A stretch of 64,000 bases of DNA. Origin: Azospirillaceae bacterium. Its GTDB lineage: Bacteria; Pseudomonadota; Alphaproteobacteria; Azospirillales; Azospirillaceae. The position numbers and the translations under genes were made by a program. The notes under the pieces are model-generated. The model saw only the letters and a program-made list of their open reading frames with translations. It was not told the DNA's origin and made no database searches. Positions 1-11,700 of the stretch are shown here, piece by piece. The stretch covers positions 61,867 to 125,866 of the forward strand of contig DASQNC010000047.1 of the NCBI GenBank assembly GCA_035645145.1, read 5' to 3'. Numbering within the stretch: the first letter of the stretch is position 1; every line of letters begins with the position of its first letter.

Positions 1-3858
<3,858 letters not shown>

Positions 3859-4459
3859 TTTTCGGTCCTCTTCGGCCTGTCACCGCTTGGACCGCAAAGC
3901 CATCGGCCCGGAAGAAAGGGCCATGCAAACCGATGGAATGGCGTCAACCAGCGGGTTCGGCGATTAAAGCGGCCGAATACAGTGGGAACGACAACCACTC
4001 CCCATGTTGTCGCTGACTGCCTTCGGCCCCAATCCTTATCGATTGCTATTGCACCAACCGCTTCCAATACCAGCGAACGCGGATCTTGGAGGTCGGCATA
4101 GCCGATTGATGCCTGCCGAGCCTCTCGAATGAAAGTACCCCAAACGTCTAACTCGATGGTAATACCCACACAGGGGTCATAGTTTCGGCCGCGAGCCTCT
4201 CCCTCCTGGATGCAGGGGACAGGCGGAACAGCACAACTGGAAGTCGACACAAATAAATATAAAATACCAGATAATGCGTCGAAACATCTCTAAAGTGTGG
4301 ACATTCAAGGACGGCAGATCCAACAACACGGGGGCGCTGGATTAATGGTGCGGCGGTGATGCATCCTTTCAAGAAGCGTAGTTTCGCATTGATGCGAGGG
4401 GCGGCCACTCGCGCAACACCGGCTTGCGGTACCCCTGTTTTCCCTGCAAAGGATTCGAC
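3859..4459. other. intergenic region between divergent signalling genes
   Basis: About 600 bp with noticeably lower GC than its surroundings, especially 4245-4300. It presumably carries the divergent promoters of the hybrid kinase and the receiver protein. Open frames here lack coding character, so I call no gene. A 12-bp AT-rich string at 4256-4267 (AATATAAAATAC) recurs at 14880-14891. Confidence 0.5.
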
Positions 4460-4867
4460 GTGACACCCGAGAGGTCCCAGCCCGCTGCAACTCCGGACAG
4501 CGCGCCCGCCGCCCATATCCTTATCGTTGAGGACGAGGCACTGGTGGCGATGATCATGGTGGATGTGGTCGAGGAGACCGGCTGCCGTGTCGTTGGGCCC
4601 GCGGATGGGCTGGGAATGGCGATCGAGTTCGCCCGGACGGAACCGAAACTGGACGGGGCCATCCTGGACCTGAATTTGAACGGGACCCACGCCTATCCCG
4701 TTGCGGAAATCCTCAAGCAGCGGGGCGTGCCTTTCGTCTTCGTCACGGGGTACGGCAGCAATGAACTGGCGCCGCCCTACGACGGGCACCCCTCCATCAC
4801 GAAACCGTTCCGCATCGAAGAAATTGAGGACGCGGTCCGCCGCATGCTGGCAAGGGATACGGCCTGA
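4460..4867 (+). CDS. single-domain response regulator receiver protein
   Basis: A stand-alone CheY-like receiver of 135 aa. HILIVEDEALVAMIMVD gives the acidic pocket, DGAILDLNLNG the phospho-acceptor Asp, VFVTGYG the Thr switch and SITKPF the conserved Lys. GTG at 4460 is chosen because AAGGAT lies about 7 nt upstream; an in-frame ATG at 4424 would add 12 residues that do not look like this domain. There is no output domain, so it should act by protein-protein interaction, perhaps in a phosphorelay with the divergently encoded hybrid kinase (inference from neighbourhood). Confidence 0.85.
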   Translation: MTPERSQPAATPDSAPAAHILIVEDEALVAMIMVDVVEETGCRVVGPADGLGMAIEFARTEPKLDGAILDLNLNGTHAYPVAEILKQRGVPFVFVTGYGSNELAPPYDGHPSITKPFRIEEIEDAVRRMLARDTA

Positions 4868-5231
4868 CGCCCTTCGGACGGTGGGAAGGGGGCGGAACGC
4901 CACGCCGGCCATGGCATGCAATGCCACGGAAAGCGGCTTCCGCCGGCGCGGCAAATCCGGTTCCTGCAATGGAACGACGGTCCCGCGACCGAGGAGTCGC
5001 AAAGACGACGTATTTGGCCATGACCACCAGGGGAATGGCTCGAAAACTCAGCGAAAGCGCGCCCACCATGGTCCCGGCAGCCAACCGGTATGCCGCGGCG
5101 CAAACACGTCTGGAGCCGGACGGCCACGCCCGATGCAACCGGTCGCATTTGCGGGGTAGGATTTAGACAATTCATCAGACATTCACTCTCGCCCCTGATA
5201 ATCCAAGGTGGAGTGATGGGAGTCTGTGGCA
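4868..5231. other. intergenic, no gene recognised
   Basis: About 360 bp between the receiver gene and the PAS gene. Overlapping frames on both strands give Arg/Pro-rich translations typical of non-coding high-GC DNA. The stretch 5160-5220 is somewhat AT-richer and probably holds the promoter of the PAS gene. Confidence 0.4.
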
Positions 5232-5747
5232 ATGGATTGTCTAGAGCCCAACGGTATGGGCAAACTCGCGGGAGAAGTTTTCCGGTACTGGCTATCGATC
5301 AGCCCGGGACCCGGCCTGCTGCCGGGCCGCCAGCATTTCGACCCTCTCGACATCCCCGCTCCGCTGCTGCCCCACATCTGGCTTTTGGATGTGGAGCACG
5401 GCCCGCCGCTGCGGTTCCGCGCACGGCTGGTCGGGACGGCGATCTCGCGGAGCGGCCCCATGTACCGGATGGGCACCTACGTGGAACCGGACCACGCCCT
5501 TCCCGGCCGCACGAATTTCTACAGCCGCCTGGTCGAACTGCTGGGATCGCCGGAACCTGATTATTATGCCGGCCCGCCGCTGCTGCCCGGCTTGCTGGGC
5601 CGTGTGCGGACGCTCAACCGGATCACCCTGCCGATGGCGCGCGATGGCCGGACCGTGGACATGTTCCTGAACGCCACCTTTTTGGAGTGGGAACCCGGGT
5701 TCCATGCAGGAGGCCCCGGGTTCCTTGGCACCGGATTGACGGGTTAG
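5232..5747 (+). CDS. PAS_5-family (PF07310-like) sensory protein
   Basis: 171 aa, a small soluble PAS-like protein of a type common in alphaproteobacteria. The core pattern is visible: LPHIWLLDVEHGPPLRFRAR, then LVGTAISR, LPGRTNFYSRL and TLPMARDGRTVDMFL. ATG 5232 has GGGAG upstream; a GTG at 5226 and an ATG at 5256 are alternatives. Such proteins have no catalytic domain and their ligand is generally unknown. The stop overlaps that of the convergent glycosidase gene by 4 bp, leaving no room for a conventional terminator. Confidence 0.8.
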   Translation: MDCLEPNGMGKLAGEVFRYWLSISPGPGLLPGRQHFDPLDIPAPLLPHIWLLDVEHGPPLRFRARLVGTAISRSGPMYRMGTYVEPDHALPGRTNFYSRLVELLGSPEPDYYAGPPLLPGLLGRVRTLNRITLPMARDGRTVDMFLNATFLEWEPGFHAGGPGFLGTGLTG

Positions 5748-7039
5748 GTCGGGGCCGGTCCGCCCTCCACCCTGCGGCTCAGCACAAGATAGGCCGCAGC
5801 GGTCCAGGAGAAGGCGCCACCGCCCAGCCCCTCCCCCGTCGTCGGGTCGAAATACTCGCAGAAACCCGCGCGCTCGATGGCGGCGACCGTGTCCCGCTCC
5901 AGCAAGGACGCAAGGTCACCCAGACCATTGGTCCGCAGACCGTCCGCGATCAGCCAGTTCACCACGGCCCAAACCGGACCGCGCCAGTAGCGTTTCGGCT
6001 CGAACCCGGGCGAGAAGGCGGGCGTGGACGGCAGGCCCAGCACCATGCCGTCGCGCCACCGACGGATTTCGTCCGCCACCGCTGCGCGCGCCTGCGCATC
6101 AAGCGTCAGCACCAGCAACGGCATGAAGCCCGCCTGGGTCGGAGTCTCGATGTCCCCCCCCGAAACCAGGTCGAGGGAGACGAACCGGGACAAGGCGGGG
6201 CGCCAGCGGCTGTGGAGACCGGCGACCAGTGCCGCATGCATGGCGGCCAACTCGTCCCGCTCCGCCTGGGCACCGAGCATCTGCGCAAGAGCCATGAGGT
6301 CGGCGCAAGCGTACGCCAGGATGGCCGTGGATTGGACGTCGGCGACCTTGAAGGGTGCAGCCGCCCATTGCCGGGCGGGATCCCAGCCGCACGCCTTGTA
6401 AGTGTCCACCAGATGGATGAAGCGCTGGTACTCCGCGTCGCGGGGGCGCATGGCGGGATCCACATGGCCAGTGTCCTTCCGCCGGATGACGGTGGTCGTA
6501 TCCGTCGGCACACGCGCCAGCGCCTCGTCCCAGGCCGGGGAATTGTCGCTCCCGCTTTCCCAGGGGTGCAGGATCGCCACAAGCCCGAGCTTGCCGGGAT
6601 CCCGCGCCCGCATCCACCAGCGGTGGGACCGCAGGGCGGCGTCGAACAGCCGGCGGGTCCGTGCCCCGGCGTCGGGGCGTCCTTCGCGAACGGCGGCCTC
6701 GTGCACGTGGCGCAGGGCCGTTCCGAAGACGGGAGGCTGGGTGATGCCCGATGTCGGGATGCGGTGCCGGGTGCCCCACACGTCCGGGCCGGGGAAATAG
6801 GTATCGCTGGGCTCGTGGAAGACGATGTGCGGGATCATCCCGTCGTCCCACTGGCCCTCGGCGAGCCTTTCCAGCTCGCGGTAGGCGCGGTCCACGTCGA
6901 AGGTCGCAAAGCCCATGGCGACGAAGGCCGAATCCCAGTTCCACTGGAACGGGTACAGCCCCGCCGTCGGGACGGTGTAGCCGCCGCGGTCGTTCTCGGC
7001 CATCACTTGGCGTGCGGCCGCGTGCATGTCGTGCGTCAT
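5744..7039 (-). CDS. GH63/MGH1-like glycoside hydrolase
   Basis: 431 aa, an (alpha/alpha)6-barrel glycosidase resembling mannosylglycerate/glucosylglycerate hydrolases and amylo-alpha-1,6-glucosidase-type enzymes. Seen: FQWNWDSAFVAMG near the N-terminus, the WDDGMIPHIVF loop, TPTQAGFMPLL, YWRGPVWAVVNWLI, and a C-terminal EYFDPTTGEGLGGGAFSWTAA segment holding a probable catalytic acid. No signal peptide, so it should be cytoplasmic. ATG 7039 is used; ATG 7027 is an alternative. It is last in an operon with a CUT1 ABC importer, so it probably hydrolyses the imported glycoside or compatible solute. The exact substrate cannot be read from sequence. Confidence 0.85.
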   Translation of the reverse strand: MTHDMHAAARQVMAENDRGGYTVPTAGLYPFQWNWDSAFVAMGFATFDVDRAYRELERLAEGQWDDGMIPHIVFHEPSDTYFPGPDVWGTRHRIPTSGITQPPVFGTALRHVHEAAVREGRPDAGARTRRLFDAALRSHRWWMRARDPGKLGLVAILHPWESGSDNSPAWDEALARVPTDTTTVIRRKDTGHVDPAMRPRDAEYQRFIHLVDTYKACGWDPARQWAAAPFKVADVQSTAILAYACADLMALAQMLGAQAERDELAAMHAALVAGLHSRWRPALSRFVSLDLVSGGDIETPTQAGFMPLLVLTLDAQARAAVADEIRRWRDGMVLGLPSTPAFSPGFEPKRYWRGPVWAVVNWLIADGLRTNGLGDLASLLERDTVAAIERAGFCEYFDPTTGEGLGGGAFSWTAAAYLVLSRRVEGGPAPT

Positions 7040-7065
7040 GGCGCCCTTTGTCGCTATGTGTCTCG

Positions 7066-8118
7066 TCAGGCTCGGGCCACGGCCAAGCCGGTGGCCGGAT
7101 CGATCCAGGTCAGGCGTGCCGGGTCGACTGCCAGCCCAATGCGCTCGCCGGCGGCGACGCGGGCGGTCGGCGGGGCGACGACGCGGGCGGGCTGATCGCC
7201 GATCGAGCCGGTGAGCAGCAGGTGCGAGCCCATGGGCTCCACCACCCGCACCTGGAAGGGAATCCCGGCATCCGGCTCGACCAGGCGCGCATCCTCGCCA
7301 CGCAGGCCCACTTCCACCTCGCCGTCGAGGGCGACCGGGCAGCGCAGTGCCGCCGCTCCGACCTGTGCAACGCCATCCGTGCACCGGAGCCGGATGAAGT
7401 TCATGGGCGGGCTGCCCAGGAACCCGCCGACAAAGCGCGTCGCGGGTGTGCCATAGACCTCCAGCGGCGAGCCGATCTGGTCGATGCGGCCGCCGTACAT
7501 GACGGCGATCCGGTCGGCCAGACCCATGGCCTCGGTCTGGTCGTGGGTCACGTAGATGGTGGTGGTGCCGGCCTCGCGCAGGACGGCCTTCAGTTCGGTG
7601 CGCATCTCCAGCCTGAGCAGCGCATCCAGGTTCGACAGCGGCTCGTCCATCAGCAGAACCGCCGGCCCGACGGCCAGGGCGCGTGCGACCGCAACACGCT
7701 GCCGCTGGCCGCCCGACAGCTTCGCCGGATAGCGGTCGAGGAACGGCTCAATGTGCAGCAGGGCCGCGGCGCGCTCGACCTGCCGCTTCACCTCGGCCTC
7801 CGGGCGCTTCTGCATGCGCAGCCCGAAGGCCACGTTCTCGAACACCGTCATATGGGGAAAGACGGCGTAGTTCTGGAACACCATGGCGAGCCCGCGCTCG
7901 CGCGGGGGCAGGTGCCCCACGTCGCGCCCGCCGATCACCACTCGGCCGGAGGTCTGCGTCTCCAGCCCGGCGATGATGCGCAAAAGCGTGGTCTTCCCGC
8001 ACCCGGACGGGCCGAGCAGGGCCACGAACTCGCCGTCCCGGACATCCAGCGAGACATCCTGAAGCGCGCGGTAGGTGCCGAAGGACTTTGCAACCCGGTC
8101 GATGACGATGTCAGCCAT
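7066..8118 (-). CDS. CUT1-type ABC transporter ATP-binding protein (MalK/UgpC-like)
   Basis: 350 aa. Walker A GPSGCGKTT, Q-loop MVFQNYAVFPHM, signature LSGGQRQRVAVARAL, Walker B VLLMDEPLSNLD and switch His VTHDQTEAMGLAD are all present. A C-terminal TOBE/OB regulatory region follows (about residues 240-350), as in MalK. It energises import through the two permeases encoded just upstream (13-bp gap to the first). Order on the minus strand is binding protein, permease, permease, ATPase, glycosidase. Confidence 0.95.
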   Translation of the reverse strand: MADIVIDRVAKSFGTYRALQDVSLDVRDGEFVALLGPSGCGKTTLLRIIAGLETQTSGRVVIGGRDVGHLPPRERGLAMVFQNYAVFPHMTVFENVAFGLRMQKRPEAEVKRQVERAAALLHIEPFLDRYPAKLSGGQRQRVAVARALAVGPAVLLMDEPLSNLDALLRLEMRTELKAVLREAGTTTIYVTHDQTEAMGLADRIAVMYGGRIDQIGSPLEVYGTPATRFVGGFLGSPPMNFIRLRCTDGVAQVGAAALRCPVALDGEVEVGLRGEDARLVEPDAGIPFQVRVVEPMGSHLLLTGSIGDQPARVVAPPTARVAAGERIGLAVDPARLTWIDPATGLAVARA

Positions 8119-8131
8119 GGGGCAACCCCGA

Positions 8132-8998
8132 TCACTTGCTGGCGATGCCCCATACCGCGAACAGGTAGCGCCTGACCGCGAATATGAAGAGCACGGAGGG
8201 GACGATGAGGAGGAACCCGCCTGCGAACCGGTAATGCAGCGGGCTTTCGGACAGGACGGTGAGGAGATACGCGGTGAGCGTGCGTTCGCGCACGGTCAGG
8301 ACCGAAGCCGCGAACACCTCGTTCCAGGAGATCACGAAGGCGAAGATCGCCGTCGCCGCCAAGCCCGGCAGGGCCAGCGGCAGCACGACCTTGCGGAAGG
8401 CCTGAAACCGGGTGCAGCCGAAGACCCAGGCCGCCTCCTCGTACTCGCGCGGAATGCCCATGAACAGGCTTTGCGTGACCAGGGCCGCAAACGGCAGGGC
8501 CAGCACCGTATGCACGAGCGAAACGCCCAGGGGCGTGTCGTACAGGCCGATCCGGATGAACGAGACGGTCAGCGGCAGGGCCAGGATCGCCAGCGGGAAG
8601 GCCCGCGTGAGAAGCACCAGCAGCCGGTAGGCGTTCTGGCCCTTGAAGGCGAAACGGGCGAGCGCGTAACCCGCGGGGGCCCCCAGCGCGATGGAAAAGG
8701 CGACCGTCAGCCCGGCGGCGATGAGCGAATTCACGAAGGCGTTGAACACCCCCTCGATCCGCAGGAACGTCATCATCGGCGCCAACGAGATCTCGGTGGG
8801 CCAGATCGTCTTCGGCCACTTGAAGACGGCCATCCGTCCCCCGAAGGCGCCGAGTGCGACCAGGTAGATCGGCACCAGGATCCAGGCGAGCAGCGCCACG
8901 ATGCCGGTCCAGAACAGAATGCGGCGTGCGGACGGCACGGTGCCGGGGGCGGCGCCGGATTCCGTGGTTGCGGTTGGAGCGGAGGTGGAGACGGTCAT
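8132..8998 (-). CDS. ABC sugar transporter permease (MalG/UgpE-like)
   Basis: 288 aa with about six hydrophobic helices. The EAA coupling loop is visible as EYEEAAWVFGCTRFQAFRKV followed by LPLALPGLAA. The first helix is LVPIYLVALGAFGGRM and the C-terminus is short and cytoplasmic. The start overlaps the stop of the preceding permease by 4 bp (8995-8998), which implies translational coupling. It should form the membrane pore with that partner. Confidence 0.93.
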   Translation of the reverse strand: MTVSTSAPTATTESGAAPGTVPSARRILFWTGIVALLAWILVPIYLVALGAFGGRMAVFKWPKTIWPTEISLAPMMTFLRIEGVFNAFVNSLIAAGLTVAFSIALGAPAGYALARFAFKGQNAYRLLVLLTRAFPLAILALPLTVSFIRIGLYDTPLGVSLVHTVLALPFAALVTQSLFMGIPREYEEAAWVFGCTRFQAFRKVVLPLALPGLAATAIFAFVISWNEVFAASVLTVRERTLTAYLLTVLSESPLHYRFAGGFLLIVPSVLFIFAVRRYLFAVWGIASK

Positions 8999-9849
8999 GG
9001 CAGCCGCTCCGGATCCACCCGCAGCACCCGCAGGTACACCGCCGTCGCCGCCAGCGAGATCACCATGATGAGGACGGCATAGGCCGCGGCCACGCCATAG
9101 TTCTGGTTCTCGTTCTGCCAGACATAGGCTTCGCCGACGAGCACCGGGAAATTACGCCCTCCGAGGGCGTAGACCACGGCGAACACCTCGAATGCCAGGA
9201 CCGTCCGCAGGATCAGGGCCGATTGCAGGCTGGGCTTCAGCAGCGGCAGCGTGATCCTGCGGAACCGCGTCCAGGGCTTGGCACCGAACACCTCGGCGGC
9301 CTCCCCGAACTCCTTGGGAATGAGTTGGAGGCCCGCCACCAGGATGACCAGGACGATGGCCGTGGCCCGCCACACCTCGGCGAGCACGATGCCCACAAAC
9401 AGCGTGAACGGCGTCTCCTGGGACAGCCAGCCGAGCTGGCCCGTGATCACGCCCAGCCCGTAAAGCGCCGAGTTGAGGTAGCCGGAGTTCTGCAGGATGG
9501 CGAGCCAGACGAGACCGGCCGCCAGATCCGAGACGCCCAGCGGGATGATCCAGACCCACAGGACCAGGTCCCGCGACCGGCCGCCGAGCTTCCCGACCAT
9601 GGTCGCCATGCCCAGCGCCAGCGCGATCTGCAACGGCACGACGACAAGCGTCAGGAGGAAGGTGTTGCGGACCGCGAGCCCGAAGTTCAGGTCACCAACC
9701 ATCCGCTGGTAGTTGGCCAGCGATGGCGGGCCTTCGGATGCGACCGACAGCCAGATCGTCTGGACCAACGGCACGATGAACAGCGCGCCGAGGAAGAGGA
9801 TCGACGGCGCAATGAGGGCATAGGGAATCCAGGATGCGCGCGAGTTCAT
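8995..9849 (-). CDS. ABC sugar transporter permease (MalF/UgpA-like)
   Basis: 284 aa. An N-terminal helix (APSILFLGALFIVPLVQTI) is followed by five more hydrophobic segments. The EAA loop reads EFGEAAEVFGAKPWTRFRRI, then TLPLLKPSL. It partners with the permease overlapping its stop. A GC-rich intercistronic hairpin separates it from the upstream binding-protein gene. Confidence 0.93.
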   Translation of the reverse strand: MNSRASWIPYALIAPSILFLGALFIVPLVQTIWLSVASEGPPSLANYQRMVGDLNFGLAVRNTFLLTLVVVPLQIALALGMATMVGKLGGRSRDLVLWVWIIPLGVSDLAAGLVWLAILQNSGYLNSALYGLGVITGQLGWLSQETPFTLFVGIVLAEVWRATAIVLVILVAGLQLIPKEFGEAAEVFGAKPWTRFRRITLPLLKPSLQSALILRTVLAFEVFAVVYALGGRNFPVLVGEAYVWQNENQNYGVAAAYAVLIMVISLAATAVYLRVLRVDPERLP

Positions 9850-9886
9850 GGACCGCTCCGCAGGAAGCCGGAAGGCGCCGGGCGCC

Positions 9887-9913
9887 TCCGGCGGGCACGA
9901 CCCGCCCGCCGGA
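9887..9913 (-). terminator. intercistronic hairpin after the binding-protein gene
   Basis: Perfect 10-bp stem TCCGGCGGGC / GCCCGCCGGA with a 7-nt loop, in the 78-bp gap between the binding-protein stop and the first permease. A second, bulged GC-rich stem lies just beyond at about 9869-9890. There is no U-tract, so it is more likely an RNA-stabilising or attenuating element, as between malE and malF, than a full terminator. Confidence 0.5.
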
Positions 9914-9927
9914 TGGCCGGACCCGTG

Positions 9928-11214
9928 CTAAAGGACCGGGCAGGCGCCCTGGCTCGGCTTGTCCGGCGTCCAGCACGGCGCGCCGGTCTGCTTCATGAGC
10001 GCGTCCAGCGTCTTGGCCTGATCCTCGAGCACGGCCTTGACCGGCTCGTTGCGCAGGACGATCCGCTGGAAGGTGTCCATGTAGACCTTGTTGAACTCGC
10101 CGCCCTTGTCGGCCAACCCGACGGGCAACAGCGACACAAGCGCGTCGCTGGCGTTCTGGGTGGCCGCCACCGCCCCCGCCAGAAGCTTGACGCCCGGCGT
10201 CAGATTGGGGGGCAACTCCGCCTTGACCACCGGGAAGAACCCGACCTCCGCGGCCGTGGTCAACTGTGTTTGCGGCTTAGTCAGATGTTCGATGACCGCC
10301 GCGGCCCCGTTCCGGTTCGGCCCATCCTTGACGATGGACAGGCCGGCGATCACCGGCATATAGCCGCGCCCCTTGGGGCCGGCAGGTGCGGGGAAGGCGA
10401 CGAACTGGTCCGGCTGGGCCGCCAGCGCATCCTTGACCCGGGCCACATGGTCCCAGGCGATCCACACGTCGCCGCCCAGCAGCGGCTCCTGCATGAAGTT
10501 GTAGCTGGTGGAGTTGGGATTGGTGACCGCCCACAGCTCCTTCAGCGCCGTCCAGGCGGCTTCGGCGTCGGCCGACTTGAAGGTCGACACCACGCCGCCC
10601 GTGAAGGACGGGTAGAAATAGCCCTGGAAGAAACGCGGCATCAGGCCGGTCGGGCCAGCCGGGAAGCCGAGCCGCCGCTGGCCGGTGCGCTCGGCGATGG
10701 TTTTGGCCCACTGCTGCAACTGCGCATAGGTCAGGGTGTTCAGGTCCGCCCCCTGGGGCAGGTACTGCAATGCCTGCTTGTTGGCGACCATGATGTAGGT
10801 CGCCTGCATCCACGGGATGTACTGCTGCTTGTCGGTGCCGAGCTTGCCCAGCTCCATCAGGTTCGCCGGGATGCCACGGTCCGCAAGCTTCGCGGCCAGA
10901 TCATCGATCGGCTCCACGGCGCCCATGGGCACCAGCGGCTGCAACTCACCGTGCAACGCGCCCACCAGGCTGACGGTGCGCCGGCCGGCCTGGCTTTCCG
11001 CCCGCATCCGCACGGCGAAGGGCGATGGTTCGTCGGTGATGTAGGTGACCTTGCCGGGTGCCCCTTTGAGGATCACCTCGCGTACCTTGGTCGCCTCCTC
11101 GATGGGGCGCAGTTGGGTGGATAGGAAAACGGTGTCCTGTGCCTTTGCGGCCGACATCCCGCCGGCGGCGGCCGCCGCCAAGACGACCACGGCGAGTTTT
11201 CTCAGGCGTGTCAT
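9928..11214 (-). CDS. ABC transporter periplasmic sugar-binding protein
   Basis: 428 aa, family 1 extracellular solute-binding protein. Signal peptide: MTRLRKL, a hydrophobic stretch, then a likely cleavage after SAAKA. Family features include DEPSPFAVRM early, YIPWMQATYIMVANKQAL mid-protein and WIAWDHVARVKDAL later. ATG 11214 is chosen because GGGAGGG lies 7-8 nt upstream; the ATG at 11220 sits only 1 nt from that motif. It is first in the minus-strand importer operon. The ligand is unknown, but the coupled glycosidase suggests a glucoside or compatible solute. Confidence 0.92.
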   Translation of the reverse strand: MTRLRKLAVVVLAAAAAGGMSAAKAQDTVFLSTQLRPIEEATKVREVILKGAPGKVTYITDEPSPFAVRMRAESQAGRRTVSLVGALHGELQPLVPMGAVEPIDDLAAKLADRGIPANLMELGKLGTDKQQYIPWMQATYIMVANKQALQYLPQGADLNTLTYAQLQQWAKTIAERTGQRRLGFPAGPTGLMPRFFQGYFYPSFTGGVVSTFKSADAEAAWTALKELWAVTNPNSTSYNFMQEPLLGGDVWIAWDHVARVKDALAAQPDQFVAFPAPAGPKGRGYMPVIAGLSIVKDGPNRNGAAAVIEHLTKPQTQLTTAAEVGFFPVVKAELPPNLTPGVKLLAGAVAATQNASDALVSLLPVGLADKGGEFNKVYMDTFQRIVLRNEPVKAVLEDQAKTLDALMKQTGAPCWTPDKPSQGACPVL

Positions 11215-11330
11215 GTCCATTCCCTCCCTTGTTTTCTTTACTTTGTTGATCCGCTGAGATCGTCCGGACGGAACGACCCCGGTCAGACCGGCGGACCTTG
11301 AACGGCTCGCTGCCTCGAAGCACCCGGCAT

Positions 11331-11347
11331 ACACGTTAATTATGTGT
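11331..11347. promoter_or_regulatory. AT-rich imperfect dyad, candidate promoter/operator
   Basis: ACACGTTAATTATGTGT, with outer arms ACAC/GTGT, is the only strongly AT-rich block in this GC-rich gap. It lies about 117-133 bp upstream of the binding-protein start. No cognate regulator is adjacent. Confidence 0.3.
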
Positions 11348-11377
11348 TTTGCATCAGCAAGACCGGAGATTGCCTCA

Positions 11378-11397
11378 ACCGGTCGTGCGCGACCGGT
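11378..11397. other. perfect 8-bp inverted repeat
   Basis: ACCGGTCG-TGCG-CGACCGGT, a perfect stem with a four-base loop and no T-tract. It could be a hairpin or an operator half-site pair; sequence alone does not decide. Confidence 0.35.
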
Positions 11398-11700
11398 GGG
11401 TTCAAGACGGCGTTCACCGGGAGCCGTTGCCTCACGTCGGGACAGGATCCGTCGGCCATCGCAGGCGCCGATGGCCGAACATGCCCCCGCGCCGCTGCCG
11501 CGACGTCGATATGGCCATCGAGGGTGGGCAGGGCCGTGGTGGTCGACAAGCCCTGTGGTTTGAGCCGCGTCTGCAGGTTCGTCCAGGCCCGGGGGTGTTG
11601 CCGATCACGCAACGTCGTCCGAGACGTTTCCGGACGTCAACACGGTCAAAAGGCGGACAGCCCCGTCGGGTGGTTGCCCCGTTGGATTGTTGATGGCGCC

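Larger units (their letters stand above)
11215..11700. other. intergenic region upstream of the ABC operon
   Basis: 486 bp with no convincing gene. It contains the RBS and promoter region of the binding-protein gene, an AT-rich candidate promoter/operator at 11331-11347 and a perfect hairpin at 11378-11397. A 90-codon minus-strand frame at 11340-11612 looks like random GC-rich translation. Confidence 0.45.

Noticed and set aside
11340..11612. 90-codon minus-strand frame upstream of the ABC binding-protein gene
   Set aside because: No RBS, no domain, and composition like surrounding non-coding sequence.
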